Shown in pieces: positions 50,608 through 59,408 of a stretch of DNA of 64,000 nt. The notes beneath the pieces were generated by a model. That model made no database searches. It had not been told where the DNA came from and saw nothing but the letters and a program-made list of their open reading frames with translations. The stretch is from positions 1,426,001 to 1,490,000 of the forward strand of contig OZ220743.1 in the NCBI GenBank assembly GCA_965116965.1, written 5' to 3'. Each line of letters opens with the position of its first letter. Position 1 is the first letter of the stretch. Origin of the DNA: Aldehydirespirator sp965116965 (GTDB lineage Bacteria; Actinomycetota; Acidimicrobiia; Acidimicrobiales; Aldehydirespiratoraceae). The position numbers were made by a program, and so were the translations under genes.

Positions 50608-51177
50608 CTACGGGGGCCCTGTGGTGGCAGTGGCGGTGTCGGTGGCGGCGGGGTCGAGAAGCGTCCCTTGGAGGGCGGCGTCTACCTCGGGCGCCATGTT
50701 CAACGCGGCGATCAGCGCGGTGAGCTTCAGGTTGATCTCGTCGATCTTGGCATCCTGGGCGGCGATGAGAGCGGTGAGCTTCAGGTTGATCTCGTCGATC
50801 TTGGCGTCCTGGGCGGCGAACCCGGCGTCGACCTTGTCCTCGAGGCGGACGAAGCGCGCGTCGACCGTGGCGAAGCGCGCGTCGACCGCGGCGAAGCGGT
50901 CGTTGATCTCGGCGAAGCGGTCGCTGGTGGTGGCGAGGGTGTAGGCGAGCAGGGCGATGACGACGGTCCCCATGAAGCCCAGTATCCCGGCGAGCACGGC
51001 GCCGAAGAGGCTCAGCAGCGGGTTGGCGGCGATCTCGTCGCGCAGGCGAGTCCGACCCGCGGCGAGGGCGGGGTCGCTGTCAAGGGCTTCGGTTGCGGGC
51101 GGCGGGGCCGGCTGGGAGTCGGGGGTGTGGGTCATGGACGGTGCCGCGGCTGCGGCCGGAGTCGGTGCTGTGGTCAT
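50608..51177 (-). CDS. Membrane protein with coiled-coil repeats
   Basis: 189 residues. An Ala/Pro-rich N-terminus, one hydrophobic helix (~58-80, LLSLFGAVLAGILGFMGTVVIALLAY), then a heptad coiled coil (RFAEINDRFAAVDARFATVDARF) and an almost perfect 19-residue tandem repeat (AAQDAKIDEINLKLTALI twice). It probably forms oligomers with the coil in the cytosol or outside. Similar layout but no sequence match to the two small proteins at 62022-62513. Function is unknown. Confidence 0.65.
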   Translation of the reverse strand: MTTAPTPAAAAAPSMTHTPDSQPAPPPATEALDSDPALAAGRTRLRDEIAANPLLSLFGAVLAGILGFMGTVVIALLAYTLATTSDRFAEINDRFAAVDARFATVDARFVRLEDKVDAGFAAQDAKIDEINLKLTALIAAQDAKIDEINLKLTALIAALNMAPEVDAALQGTLLDPAATDTATATTGPP

Positions 51178-51792
51178 GGGTCCTCGCGTGCGCAGGCGGC
51201 GGCGCTTCGGGCGGCGCGGGTTCTGTCAAGGTTCGGCTGGCCGCAACAAGCCCGGCAAGCGAGGCTGGCACAGGAGACTACATCAAAGCCAATGCAGTGT
51301 CAAGAGATGAGAGAACAATGCCTCTTCGCTTGTCGCTGTCGCGTCCTTGCATGTCTTCGGCCTGCTGCCGTCGGCGGCGTGCGGTGCCATGCGCGGCAAC
51401 TCGAACGAGCCCGCGCGGCCTGGGCCGGGCTGGCGCGAGGGGGCTACATGAGCCGGTTCGACGCGATCGTGAGGGCCACGCGGTTGTCGCGGCGACACGC
51501 CGTGGCGGGCACCGTCACAGCCACCGATAAGGCCCGGCCGGCATGAACACATTCGAGTCACCGCATCGGTGTCTTTGCGCGCAGGTTCGCAAGGTCTGGG
51601 GTCGCACGATTCCGAAACCGAGTGAATTGGATTCTGTTCCTAGTGGGCTTCCATCGGGTTGTCGAGCCGAGAGAACAGTCAATGCCTCCCTGGCCGGAGT
51701 TTGGCGGGTGTTTTGCGTTTGGGTAGGTCAGAGGGGGCGCGCTGGTTGGGTGTTTCCACTACTTTTTGTGGTTGGAGGGCCCGCGGGCGGGG
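51178..51792. other. Gap, no gene supported
   Basis: About 600 nt with only short Arg/Cys-rich frames and no start or domain that can be defended. The last ~150 nt probably belong to the 3' end of the truncated IS1634-type element. Confidence 0.4.
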
Positions 51793-52896
51793 TCAGTTGA
51801 TGTCGGCTTTGTCCCAGTTGCGGGTGTCGGCTCCGATGGCGGTGAGTGCTCGGGCTTGCAGCGGGGTGCGGCGGGTGGTGAGCGCGATCTGTCGGCCGCC
51901 GGCGTCGAGTCGGACGCGGCGGACGCGGTCGAGTTCGCGCGGGGCCCTTGGGGCGCTGAGGTGCTGGTCTGTGAGGTCGGGGTCGCGGGTGTCGGCTTCG
52001 GCGAGGGCGTGTGCGATGAGGGTCTCGATGATTGCGGCGTAGACGCAGACGGCGACGTGGCCGCGGACTCGTTGTTCGGTCCAGTGGCGGATGGGCCGCA
52101 GGTGCAGGAAGTCTTTGAGGACTCTGAATCTGGCTTCGGTGTTGGCGAGCCGGCGGTACGCGGCGACGACCCGCGCGGTGGGGGCTTGGGCGGGTTTGAG
52201 GCTGGTGGTCAGCACGTAGCGCCCCGCGAGGAGCTCTTCGTGGGCGCGGGCGTCTTCGTTGTAGTGGTAGATGAAGCGTCCGGGGCCGATGTCGAGGTCG
52301 AAGAGCCGCCCGGCGCCGCTGTTGGTGAGGATGCGCTGCGCGGCCCGCCCGATCTTCGCGGAGTCCTTGAGCCGTCCTGCGCGGACGCGGCGCTCCAGCG
52401 CGAGCAGCTCGGCTTCTGTGGCGTCGGTGATCTCCGCGGTGCGGGCTGTGTCGCGGCGGGCGCGGGCAGCGGACTCGACGACTATGGCGCGGGCCCCGTC
52501 GGTGAGGGCGACGTCTGCGGCGCGGCAGCGGTGCTGGGGGACCTCGACCCAGTCGGTGAACCACGTGTTCGCCGGTGGCGCCAACGACGCCTCCACTGTG
52601 GGGACCGCGACCTGGGTGTGGAACCAGGCATCGTCGTCCACATCGTCGAAGCCGGTGGTTTGTGCCTGCGCCGGAGCATTCACGACCGTTGCGAGCAGCG
52701 TCAACGCCGCCAAGGTCACGACGACTATGGAAACTGCTGCTCGTCGCAGTGACAAGCGGTCAGCAACTCCCGATTCCTGCCCTTCGCGACCACGGGTCCG
52801 CAGTGCAGGAGCCTGCGGACGGTGCCGAATGGCAGTGTCGAGCCGCTCCAAGGCATTGGCTCGCAACCCTGCGGTCAAGATACGCCTCTCATGCAT
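51793..52896 (-). pseudogene. Signal peptide/SLH fragment fused to truncated IS1634-type transposase
   Basis: One 367-codon frame with two unrelated halves. Residues ~44-110 are a secreted-protein start (RRAAVSIVVVTLAALTLLATVVNAPAQA, then FDDVDDDAWFHTQVA, an S-layer-homology-like opening). From ~112 on it is the C-terminal half of an IS4/IS1634-family transposase (AARARRDTARTAEI, AGRYVLTTSL, YRRLANTEARFRVLKDFLHLRPIRHWTE). The transposase lacks its N-terminal half. The frame is open, but the product is unlikely to be functional. A deletion joining the two is inferred. Confidence 0.7.
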
Positions 52897-53560
52897 CGTC
52901 GTTGTTCCTCTCGGGCAGGCGTTCGTGGCGCACGCGGCGAGCGCGCCGCATGCCGGAAGATGTGCGGCTCCGAAGCGGCGCAGGCGCGCCGCATTCGTCG
53001 TGCCCCTGTCGAAGGCTGAAGCGCGTGTGCTGTGGCCGGGGCCTCGTCGGCGTTGACCGGCGGGCGCTCGTGATGGCGCCGCGAAGCCGGTCGGCGCGAT
53101 GCAAGGGCGTAGCGCGCCGGAGGGGATGCTCAGTGCTTGCCCGCTGCCGTGCGGCGTCCGTGGGGGACAGCGTCAGTGCTGCCGGGTCGAGAGTCCGCGA
53201 AGCTCGGCGCCTTGAGCGGGAGGCACCCTACGTCATGTGATCGATCCGCCGGAGGAGGGGGCGTAGGTGCGTGCGAGGGAGAGTAGCGCCGCGGGACGCG
53301 GCACTGACCTGGCGGTCGTCAGCGCCTGACCGCGCGTGTGCGCGATCCGCTATCGGCACGGAGGTCTTCACAGCATAGTGCAGCACGAAGCGCGGACAAT
53401 AGTCGAAGCAATCAGCTTGTCAATCGCCATTCGTGCCCCAGCCGAACTCGTACTTCTCGAAGCGCAGATAATAGTCGAAGCAATCAGCTTGTCAATCCCC
53501 TGAAGGGTTGGTGGGACTCTGTCGCTCAGGGTGCGTCGAGGCGGCACTACAATCCCGGGC
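52897..53560. other. Gap upstream of the mntA/hepT module
   Basis: No gene is supported in the first 480 nt. From 53386 to 53497 it holds a two-copy 40-nt repeat described separately. The promoter of the toxin-antitoxin pair should lie after it (53498-53560). Confidence 0.4.
53386..53497. repeat. 40-nt direct repeat flanking a 32-nt insert
   Basis: 53386-53425 and 53458-53497 match at 38 of 40 positions (CGAAGCGC ... CAGCTTGTCAATC). The 32 nt between is unique. Inside the repeat AAGC-AATCA-GCTT can form a small hairpin. Period 72. It looks like a one-spacer CRISPR, but no cas gene or further repeat is present. Confidence 0.8.
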
Positions 53561-53851
53561 ATGAGCCGGCGCGACGAGGTGCTTGTTAGACACAGGGCCG
53601 GCATCCGGGCGGCTGCCCTGCGCAGCAGGGCTCGGTCCATCGCACTTGTCGGGTCGGTCGCCCGCGGCGATGACACAGAACGCAGCGACTACGACTTCCT
53701 CGTGGAGTTCGAGGACGAAGCGGACCTCTTCGACATAGCGGGTCTTCAACTGGACCTCGAGGAGATGCTCGGCCATGCTGTCGACGTCGTTGACTCTTCG
53801 GCCGTGCGCGAGAGCCACCAGGCAATGTTCGAGGACGCGATACTGCTGTGA
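53561..53851 (+). CDS. mntA: MntA-type nucleotidyltransferase antitoxin
   Basis: 96 residues. The minimal nucleotidyltransferase signature is intact: GSVARGDD (31-38) and RSDYDFLVEF (41-50) with two metal-binding Asp. In MntA/HepT pairs this enzyme AMPylates the HEPN toxin near its active-site Tyr and so inactivates it. The ATG at 53561 is favoured. Its TGA overlaps the GTG of hepT as GTGA. Confidence 0.85.
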   Translation: MSRRDEVLVRHRAGIRAAALRSRARSIALVGSVARGDDTERSDYDFLVEFEDEADLFDIAGLQLDLEEMLGHAVDVVDSSAVRESHQAMFEDAILL

Positions 53852-54321
53852 CAAGGAGCGATGCACCGCGCATCGGCGACATTCTCGACGCGTGCCGCAA
53901 GCTTGGCGAGGTCGCCGCGCTGGGCCGGGCCGAGTACGACCGGAGCTGGATTGTTCAGAGTGCGGTTGAGAGGCAGCTCGAGGTCATCGGCGAAGCAGCG
54001 GGCCATCTGTCAGAGGAGTTCCTCGCAGCGAACGCCGAGTTGCCCATCAGGCAAGCGAAGGGGCTCCGCAACGTTCTCGCCCACGAGTACTTCAGCGTGA
54101 ACCATGACCGCGTATGGAACGTTGTCGCAAACAGGGTGCCGCAACTACTCGGCGTAGCGGGGGAAGGCGGGGAGGTCCCAGCATATGGAACGTTGTCGCA
54201 AACAGGGTGCCGCAACTGGTGTCGGCCCTCTCCGCCCACGCCGCGCAGACGGCCGATCCGGGACCTGAGCAGTCCAGGCGGGAACTCGGGTGAGTTGTTG
54301 CGGCCCGTCTGCTCGGGATGA
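53848..54321 (+). CDS. hepT: HepT-type HEPN ribonuclease toxin with altered C-terminus
   Basis: 157 residues as read. Helical HEPN domain with the catalytic R-x4-H-x-Y (R74, H79, Y81 in RNVLAHEY). Normal members end about 115 residues in. Here a 71-nt insertion (repeat plus unique segment, 54147-54217) shifts the frame after NRVPQL and adds ~60 odd residues. Without it the frame would read NRVPQLVSALSAHAAQ and stop at a normal length. The active site is upstream of the change, so function may persist. Confidence 0.8.
   Translation: MTRSDAPRIGDILDACRKLGEVAALGRAEYDRSWIVQSAVERQLEVIGEAAGHLSEEFLAANAELPIRQAKGLRNVLAHEYFSVNHDRVWNVVANRVPQLLGVAGEGGEVPAYGTLSQTGCRNWCRPSPPTPRRRPIRDLSSPGGNSGELLRPVCSG
54113..54217. 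repeat. 34-nt direct repeat flanking a 37-nt insert in hepT
   Basis: 54113-54146 and 54184-54217 are identical (TATGGAACGTTG ... GCCGCAACT). The 37 nt between is unique. The 71-nt gain is not a multiple of three and changes the hepT reading frame. Confidence 0.85.
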
Positions 54322-54471
54322 CGAGAAGCATGTTCGCAGCACCAGCACAGCCCCCTGTCCGCTGCGCCCGGCTAGTGTCCTGAATAATGCCATTTCGGCG
54401 CGACACACAAGCCTCTGACCTGCGGTTTTGTGATCGCAAAATGCACAATTCGGGACTTGCTCAGCAGTCTC

Positions 54472-54846
54472 CTAGAGTTCGATCTCGTTGAGGAGGGGCT
54501 GGGTGACGAGGTAGCGGGCGAGGTTGTCCGCGAAGACCCGGTGGGTGGACTCGAAGAAGCCCGTCGGCTCGGTGGAGCAGTGGGCCGAGATGCAGATGTT
54601 GGAGGCGTCCCAGAGGGGCGAGTCCTCGGGCAGAGGCTCGACCGCGGTCACGTCGAGAGCAGCGGCCCGGAGCTTGCCCGAGCGGAGGGCGGCCACAGAG
54701 CGGGCTCGTCGTCGAGCGATCCGCGGCCCACGTTCACGAACATCGAGCCGTCGCGCATCGCCGCGAAGGCCGATGAGTCGAATAGCTCGTGGGTCTCGGG
54801 CGACTCGGAGACGGCCGCGACGACGATGTCGCAGCGGCTGAGCATG
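54472..54846 (-). pseudogene. C-terminal fragment of a D-2-hydroxyacid dehydrogenase
   Basis: One frame gives HDMLSRCDIVVAAVSESPETHELF, then FVNVGRGSLDDEPAL. After a one-base shift the next gives AALRSGKLRAAALDVTAVEPLPEDSPLW and a normal end LLNEIEL. This is the NAD-binding and catalytic-His part of a hydroxyacid dehydrogenase; the N-terminal half is missing and a frameshift is near 54696. Its upstream part abuts a UGSC-family fragment. Confidence 0.75.
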
Positions 54847-55089
54847 TCATGGAGCCCGCCGGGCCAGCAGGTCGTCGGGCGCGGGCAGGGCCGCGTTCTT
54901 GCGCTCGACGACCGCGACCATCGCTCCGGTGCGAGCCGCGAGCCGGTCGGCCATCCGGCCCAGCAGCAGGCCTGCGTTGGGCTTGGAGTTGTCGAGGATC
55001 CCGATGCGCTTGCCCGCCAGCACCTCAGACGGCGGGGCCAGTCCGGCCGGCCGGGGTCCGACCGATCCGTCGGGGGCATAGATCTTCAT
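54847..55089 (-). pseudogene. N-terminal fragment of a UGSC-family (seleno)protein
   Basis: 80 residues: MKIYAPDGSVGPRPAGLAPP, then LAGKRIGILDNSKPNAGLLLGRMADRL and VVERKNAALPAPDDLLARRAP. It matches the start of UGSC-family proteins, whose later U/CGSC motif is often a selenocysteine. The frame ends at a TGA at 54847, but the sequence after it is hydroxyacid dehydrogenase, not UGSC, so the motif is lost. A deletion fused the two genes. The intact companion gene lies directly upstream. Confidence 0.65.
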
Positions 55090-55110
55090 CGGTTCGAACC
55101 TCCCGGCGAC

Positions 55111-56151
55111 CTACGACTCGACCGGCATGGTGGCGCTCCTGGTCATGCCCCAGCTGGGAATGACCGAACTGTGCTTGCCCGGCCCCCCGACCACGACGAT
55201 CCTGATGTTGCCGGGATGTTCCGTCAAAGCCATTGGGGCATCGTCGGGCAGCGCCTCCTGCCAGGGCGCCCACGCGCGGAGCGCGAACGCGTCCCGCAGG
55301 TCGCCGGCCCGCAGGCGGGCCCGCTCGTGCAGGTAGGACGCCACATGGCTGCGGGTCCAGCCCGCGGCCGCGCAGGCCGCGGCGTGCTCGGGGCACAGCA
55401 TCACGAAGAACTCGCCCGAGCTGACCGGCGCATTGTTGGACCCCAGCGAGGTCATGGCTGAAGCGGCCTTGTCGAGGATGGAGGCCGGCTCGCTCGACTC
55501 CATGTCATGGAAGTTGTGGGGCGCCTCGCCGCAGTGCACGGTGACCGCGGAGGGCGCGCCCACTCCGACGCTGGCTGCGTAGCCTCCCCAGGGCGACTCG
55601 GCCAGGTTCTCGGCCACGCAGTAGGCGTACTTGGCCGGTCCGCCCTGGGTGGAGGCGTCGCCCGAACCGGGGACCGCGCCGGCGACGTGGAGCAGCAGCA
55701 GGCGCAGCGCCCGGCCGGTGGCTGCGTTGGCCACGTTCCCGGGGCCGAAGGCGCCGAGGCCGGCGTTGTAGCCAGCAGTGCGGGCGACCTCGCCGTGCAC
55801 GATGAGCAGCGGCGCCACCGGATGGGTGGTCGCGTTGACCCCCCGCAGGTTGACCTCGGGTCGGGCCAGGGCCCGCACCGCGGCCACGAGGACGGGCAGA
55901 TGCTCGGGGCGGCAGCCGGCCAGCACCCCATTGACGGCGATTACTCGGCGGGTGGCCACACCGGACCGGGGCGGCAGCACGGCGACGGGCTCGTCGGGGT
56001 CGTCTCGGTTGCTGGCCAGCATGGCGTCGACCCGCTCGGGCGTGGGGGCCACCAGCGGCAGCCCGTCACCCCAGCCCCGTTCGGCGTAGCACTCCCGGAC
56101 CGCCTCGGGGTCATCCGAGGCGATGTCGAGCATCTCCAGCGGGTCTGCCAC
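55111..56151 (-). CDS. Conserved UGSC-associated protein
   Basis: About 346 residues from a GTG at 56151. The pattern GDGLPLVAPTPERVDAML, RRVIAVNGVLAGC, ATTHPVAPLLIVHG, GAFGPGNVANAATGRALRL, KYAYCVAENLAESPW, TVHCGEAPHN and TSLGSNNAP is one I recall as a conserved protein encoded next to UGSC genes in actinobacteria and other amine-degrading bacteria. No known fold is obvious to me. It sits 20 nt before the UGSC fragment and is divergent from mttB, consistent with a role in the amine cluster. Biochemical role is unknown. Confidence 0.6.
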   Translation of the reverse strand: MADPLEMLDIASDDPEAVRECYAERGWGDGLPLVAPTPERVDAMLASNRDDPDEPVAVLPPRSGVATRRVIAVNGVLAGCRPEHLPVLVAAVRALARPEVNLRGVNATTHPVAPLLIVHGEVARTAGYNAGLGAFGPGNVANAATGRALRLLLLHVAGAVPGSGDASTQGGPAKYAYCVAENLAESPWGGYAASVGVGAPSAVTVHCGEAPHNFHDMESSEPASILDKAASAMTSLGSNNAPVSSGEFFVMLCPEHAAACAAAGWTRSHVASYLHERARLRAGDLRDAFALRAWAPWQEALPDDAPMALTEHPGNIRIVVVGGPGKHSSVIPSWGMTRSATMPVES

Positions 56152-56337
56152 GACCCCCAGTCTGCTGCCTGCTGGACGTTCCTGCTCCAGGTGGGCGGGT
56201 GAGTCGGCCAATGGGGAGCGCAGTCGCTTGCCGGCAAGATGGGTGTGAGCTGGTATTTCACTACATGAAAAGCAACGATAGAGATACACATGGCGCATCA
56301 GCGCGAAGGGTGATCGACGGTGCATTAGCCTGCGGAG

Positions 56338-57873
56338 ATGAGCACCGAGCGTCGTAGGCGGCGGTCGCGTCAACCAGCGGTCACCGAGCCGAGCGGGCCG
56401 GTCCAGCCGCCGTGGCGGCTACATGAGCGCCGGTTCGAGCCGACGCGGATAGTGAGCGAGGACGAGCTGGAGGCCATCCACGCCGCTTCGCTGACGGTGC
56501 TGCGCGACACGGGCATGGACTTCCTGCATCCGACGGCCCGGCAGATGTGGGCCGCGGCCGGTGCCGAGGTGGACGGGGACCGGGTGCGCTTCGACCCGGA
56601 GATGGTCATAGAACTGGTGGCCGCCGCGCCCAGTGAGTTCGTGCTGCACGCCCCCGACCCGGTCCGGCACCTGCCAATGGGAGGGCGCAGCGTGGCCTTC
56701 GCCTCGGTGGCCAGCCCCCCCAACGTGGCCGACCGGGCCGGAGGCCGCCGCACGGGCAACCGCGACGACTTCCGGCGGCTGGTGATGCTGGCGGAGGTGC
56801 TCAACGCGGTCGGCTTCCACGGGGGCTATCCGGTGGAGCCGGTGGACGTGCATGCGTCGGTACGCCACCTAGTCGCCACTCGCGACCTGCTCACCTTGAC
56901 CGGCAAGGCCATCCACGCCTACTCGCTGGGAGCGCAGCGCAACCGGGACTGCCTGGAGATGGTTCGCATCGTGCGCGGCGTCAGCGACGACGACCTCGAC
57001 ACGCAGCCGTCGGTCTTCACCGTGGTGAACTGCAACTCGCCGCTCCGGCTCGACACGCCCATGCTGGAGGGGATCCTCCAGTACTCGGCCCGCAATCAGG
57101 TGGTGGCGGTCACCCCGTTCACGCTGGCCGGGGCGATGGCGCCGGTGACGGTGGCCGGCGCGGTGGTGCAGCAGAACGCCGAGGCCCTGGCTGGCATGGC
57201 CTTCTGCCAGTTGGTGAGGCCGGGATCGCCGGTGATCTACGGGGGGTTCACCTCCAACGTCGACATGCAGTCGGGCGCCCCGGCGTTCGGCACCCCCGAG
57301 TACATGCAGGCGGTGCTGCTCGGGGGCCAACTCGCTCGCCGGTACGGCGTCCCCTACCGGTCGTCCAACGTCTGCGTGGCCAACGCGGTCGACGCCCAGG
57401 CCGCCTACGAGAGCGTGTTCTCGCTGTGGGCCGTGGTGACGGGCGGCGCCCACATGGTGATGCACGGGGCGGGGTGGATGGAGGGCGGGCTGCAGGCCTG
57501 CTACGAGAAGATGGTCATCGACGCCGACATGATCGGCATGGTGGGGGAGTTCCTGCGGCCCCTCGCGACCGACGCCGACTCGCTCGCGGTCGAGGCGATC
57601 GACGAGGTCGGCCCGGGCGGGCACTTCTTCGGCACGGCCCACACGCTGGCCCGGTACCGCGACGCCTTCTTCAGACCGATGGTGTCGGACTGGAGGAACT
57701 ACGAGTCCTGGGCCGAAGCGGGATCGCCCACCGCTCTGGACCATGCCGAGCGCCTGGTGGGGGAGCTGCTGGACGTCTACCAGCCGCCCCCGCTGGCCGA
57801 CGATGCGCGGGCCGAGCTGGACGAGTTCACCGACCGGCGCATAGCCGAGGGCGGAGTCGACACCGACTTCTAG
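56338..57873 (+). CDS. MttB-family (non-pyrrolysine) methyltransferase
   Basis: 511 residues of the trimethylamine methyltransferase MttB superfamily: HAASLTVLRDTGMDFLHP, AGAEVDGDRVRFDPEMV, HAYSLGAQRN, GGFTSNVDMQSGAP, FGTPEYMQA, MHGAGWMEGGL. There is no in-frame TAG, so it is a non-pyrrolysine member like the glycine betaine methyltransferase MtgB, which moves a methyl group to a corrinoid protein. No corrinoid protein gene is in view. It opens a plus-strand cluster with a Rieske oxygenase and a dimethylglycine-dehydrogenase-like gene. Confidence 0.85.
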   Translation: MSTERRRRRSRQPAVTEPSGPVQPPWRLHERRFEPTRIVSEDELEAIHAASLTVLRDTGMDFLHPTARQMWAAAGAEVDGDRVRFDPEMVIELVAAAPSEFVLHAPDPVRHLPMGGRSVAFASVASPPNVADRAGGRRTGNRDDFRRLVMLAEVLNAVGFHGGYPVEPVDVHASVRHLVATRDLLTLTGKAIHAYSLGAQRNRDCLEMVRIVRGVSDDDLDTQPSVFTVVNCNSPLRLDTPMLEGILQYSARNQVVAVTPFTLAGAMAPVTVAGAVVQQNAEALAGMAFCQLVRPGSPVIYGGFTSNVDMQSGAPAFGTPEYMQAVLLGGQLARRYGVPYRSSNVCVANAVDAQAAYESVFSLWAVVTGGAHMVMHGAGWMEGGLQACYEKMVIDADMIGMVGEFLRPLATDADSLAVEAIDEVGPGGHFFGTAHTLARYRDAFFRPMVSDWRNYESWAEAGSPTALDHAERLVGELLDVYQPPPLADDARAELDEFTDRRIAEGGVDTDF

Positions 57874-57890
57874 AGCCGGCGCCCCACCCA

Positions 57891-57938
57891 TTCTGTTCGC
57901 GCTTTCCCGGTCGTGGTGGGGTGTTTTCGCGCACAGAA
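57891..57938. repeat. Intergenic hairpin related to the GAATTGGCAGC class
   Basis: The arms TTCTGTTCGCG (57891-57901) and CGCGCACAGAA (57928-57938) match at 10 of 11 positions. The centre has GGGGTGTTTT, as in the copy at 59322. It lies just after the mttB stop. Confidence 0.6.
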
Positions 57939-57991
57939 CGCTGGGAGTCCGCTGTTGCGGGCACCGGCGTGGCCGTGGTGTACTTCGCGCG

Positions 57992-59263
57992 ATGACAACG
58001 CTCCCGGGCAGTGCCCGCTACCTGGACGAGGATTTCTGGGCGGGCACCCGCCGACCGCTGGAGCAGGCGACGGGCCTGCCGCCGGTCGCCTACACGGGCG
58101 ACGACTTCTTCGAGGTCGAGCAGCGCCGGCTGTTCGCCCGAGCGTGGGTGGCGGTGGCCTCCGCGTCGGAGGTGGCCGAGCCGGGGCGCCTGCTGGTGCG
58201 CTGCGTCGGCGGCACGTCGGTGCTCATGACCCGGGACCGCGACGGCGTGCTGAGGGGCTTCGTCAACTCGTGCCGTCACCGGGGAACCGAGCTGGCCTCC
58301 GAGGACTGCACCGTGTCGCGGATGATCCGCTGTCCCTACCACCGCTGGGGATACGCCCTCGACGGCTCCCTGGTGGCGTCCCCGCTGTTCGACGAGGTGC
58401 CCAGAGCGGACTTCGACCCGGCCGAGCTGTCGCTGCTGCCGGTGCGGGTGGAGGTCTGGGGCCTGGATGTGTTCGTCTGCCTGGACGAGACCACACCGCC
58501 TCTGGCCGAGTGGCTGGGCGACCTGCCCGAGCGTATGGCCGGCTACGGCTTCGACGGCTGGGTAGTCCACCAGAAGTGCACCTTCGACGTGGCCGCCAAC
58601 TGGAAGCTGATCACCGAGAACTTCCAGGAGTACTACCACTTGGCCTGGGTCCATCCCGAGCTCGCCAAGGTGTCCCGGGTGAAGGACCACTACCGCTACC
58701 AGGGGCCGGGTCTGTACTGCGGCCAGACCACCACGCCGGTGTCGAGCGATGAGCGCGACGACTGGCTCGTGCTGCCGCCGGCACCCGGGCTGGACTTCTC
58801 CGACAGCGTCAGCGGGCGGTTCGTGGCCGTGTTCCCCAACCTGACGCTGGCCGTGCTTCCCGGCCACGCCTTCGTGATCCGCCTCGAGCCGCTGTCGGCG
58901 GGGGCCACCCGGGAGCACTGCGCTCTGCTGCTGCCGTCGTCCACGCAGGCGGAGCGGTACGGCGACGCCGCGGCCGAGACGCTCAAGTTCTGGATCGAGG
59001 TCAACAACGAGGACGTCGACATCTGCGAGCGCTCCCACCGGGGGCTGGCGCTGGGCGGGGCCCCGCCCGGTCCGCTGTCACCGCGCTTCGAAGAGCCGCT
59101 GCACCGCTTCCAGAACATGGTGGCCGACTGCCTCACCGCCGATTCGCTCGCCGACGGGCTGAGGATCCCGCCCGGCGACGGCCCCGACGACGGGGCCCGC
59201 TACGGCTGCGGGCCGAATCCCGCGCTGCCCTCCATCGACTCGTCCGGAACTTCGGCTCGATAG
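57992..59263 (+). CDS. Rieske-type oxygenase large subunit (betaine/aromatic family)
   Basis: 423 residues. Rieske [2Fe-2S] ligands in CRHRG and CPYHRW (C-x-H ... C-x2-H, ~94-118). The mononuclear Fe site is in ENFQEYYHLAWVHPEL (Asp/Glu-His-His) with a later NNEDVDICE. It resembles GbcA, stachydrine and carnitine oxygenases, which hydroxylate N-methyl groups of quaternary amines and release formaldehyde. Context between MttB and a DMGDH-like gene supports a glycine betaine-like substrate. No reductase gene is next to it. Confidence 0.88.
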   Translation: MTTLPGSARYLDEDFWAGTRRPLEQATGLPPVAYTGDDFFEVEQRRLFARAWVAVASASEVAEPGRLLVRCVGGTSVLMTRDRDGVLRGFVNSCRHRGTELASEDCTVSRMIRCPYHRWGYALDGSLVASPLFDEVPRADFDPAELSLLPVRVEVWGLDVFVCLDETTPPLAEWLGDLPERMAGYGFDGWVVHQKCTFDVAANWKLITENFQEYYHLAWVHPELAKVSRVKDHYRYQGPGLYCGQTTTPVSSDERDDWLVLPPAPGLDFSDSVSGRFVAVFPNLTLAVLPGHAFVIRLEPLSAGATREHCALLLPSSTQAERYGDAAAETLKFWIEVNNEDVDICERSHRGLALGGAPPGPLSPRFEEPLHRFQNMVADCLTADSLADGLRIPPGDGPDDGARYGCGPNPALPSIDSSGTSAR

Positions 59264-59321
59264 CCCCGGCGTCGAAGTTGAGCTGCCCCCCGCTCCAGCG
59301 CCTGATGTGTTCGTTGCGGGC

Positions 59322-59369
59322 GAATTGGCAGCGTTTTGCTCCCTATACGGGGTGTTTTGCTGCCAGTTC
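59322..59369. repeat. GAATTGGCAGC hairpin repeat, copy 5
   Basis: GAATTGGCAGC (59322-59332) and GCTGCCAGTTC (ending 59369) enclose CCCTATACGGGG. It lies between the Rieske and DMGDH-like genes. Confidence 0.7.
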
Positions 59370-59408
59370 GGCGGGCGGACTCGGGTTGGGCCGTGGAGGT
59401 AGGCGTAC

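Noticed and set aside
53386..53497. A CRISPR array
   Set aside because: Only two repeats, no cas genes within the window, no typical leader, and three unrelated loci show the same geometry. Reported as a repeat, not as a CRISPR.
54372..54383. A second copy of the 141-bp MITE
   Set aside because: Only a 12-nt CTAGTGTCCTGA end is present and no inverted partner was found.
56338..57873. Pyrrolysine in the MttB homologue
   Set aside because: The frame has no internal TAG, so it is a non-pyrrolysine family member.
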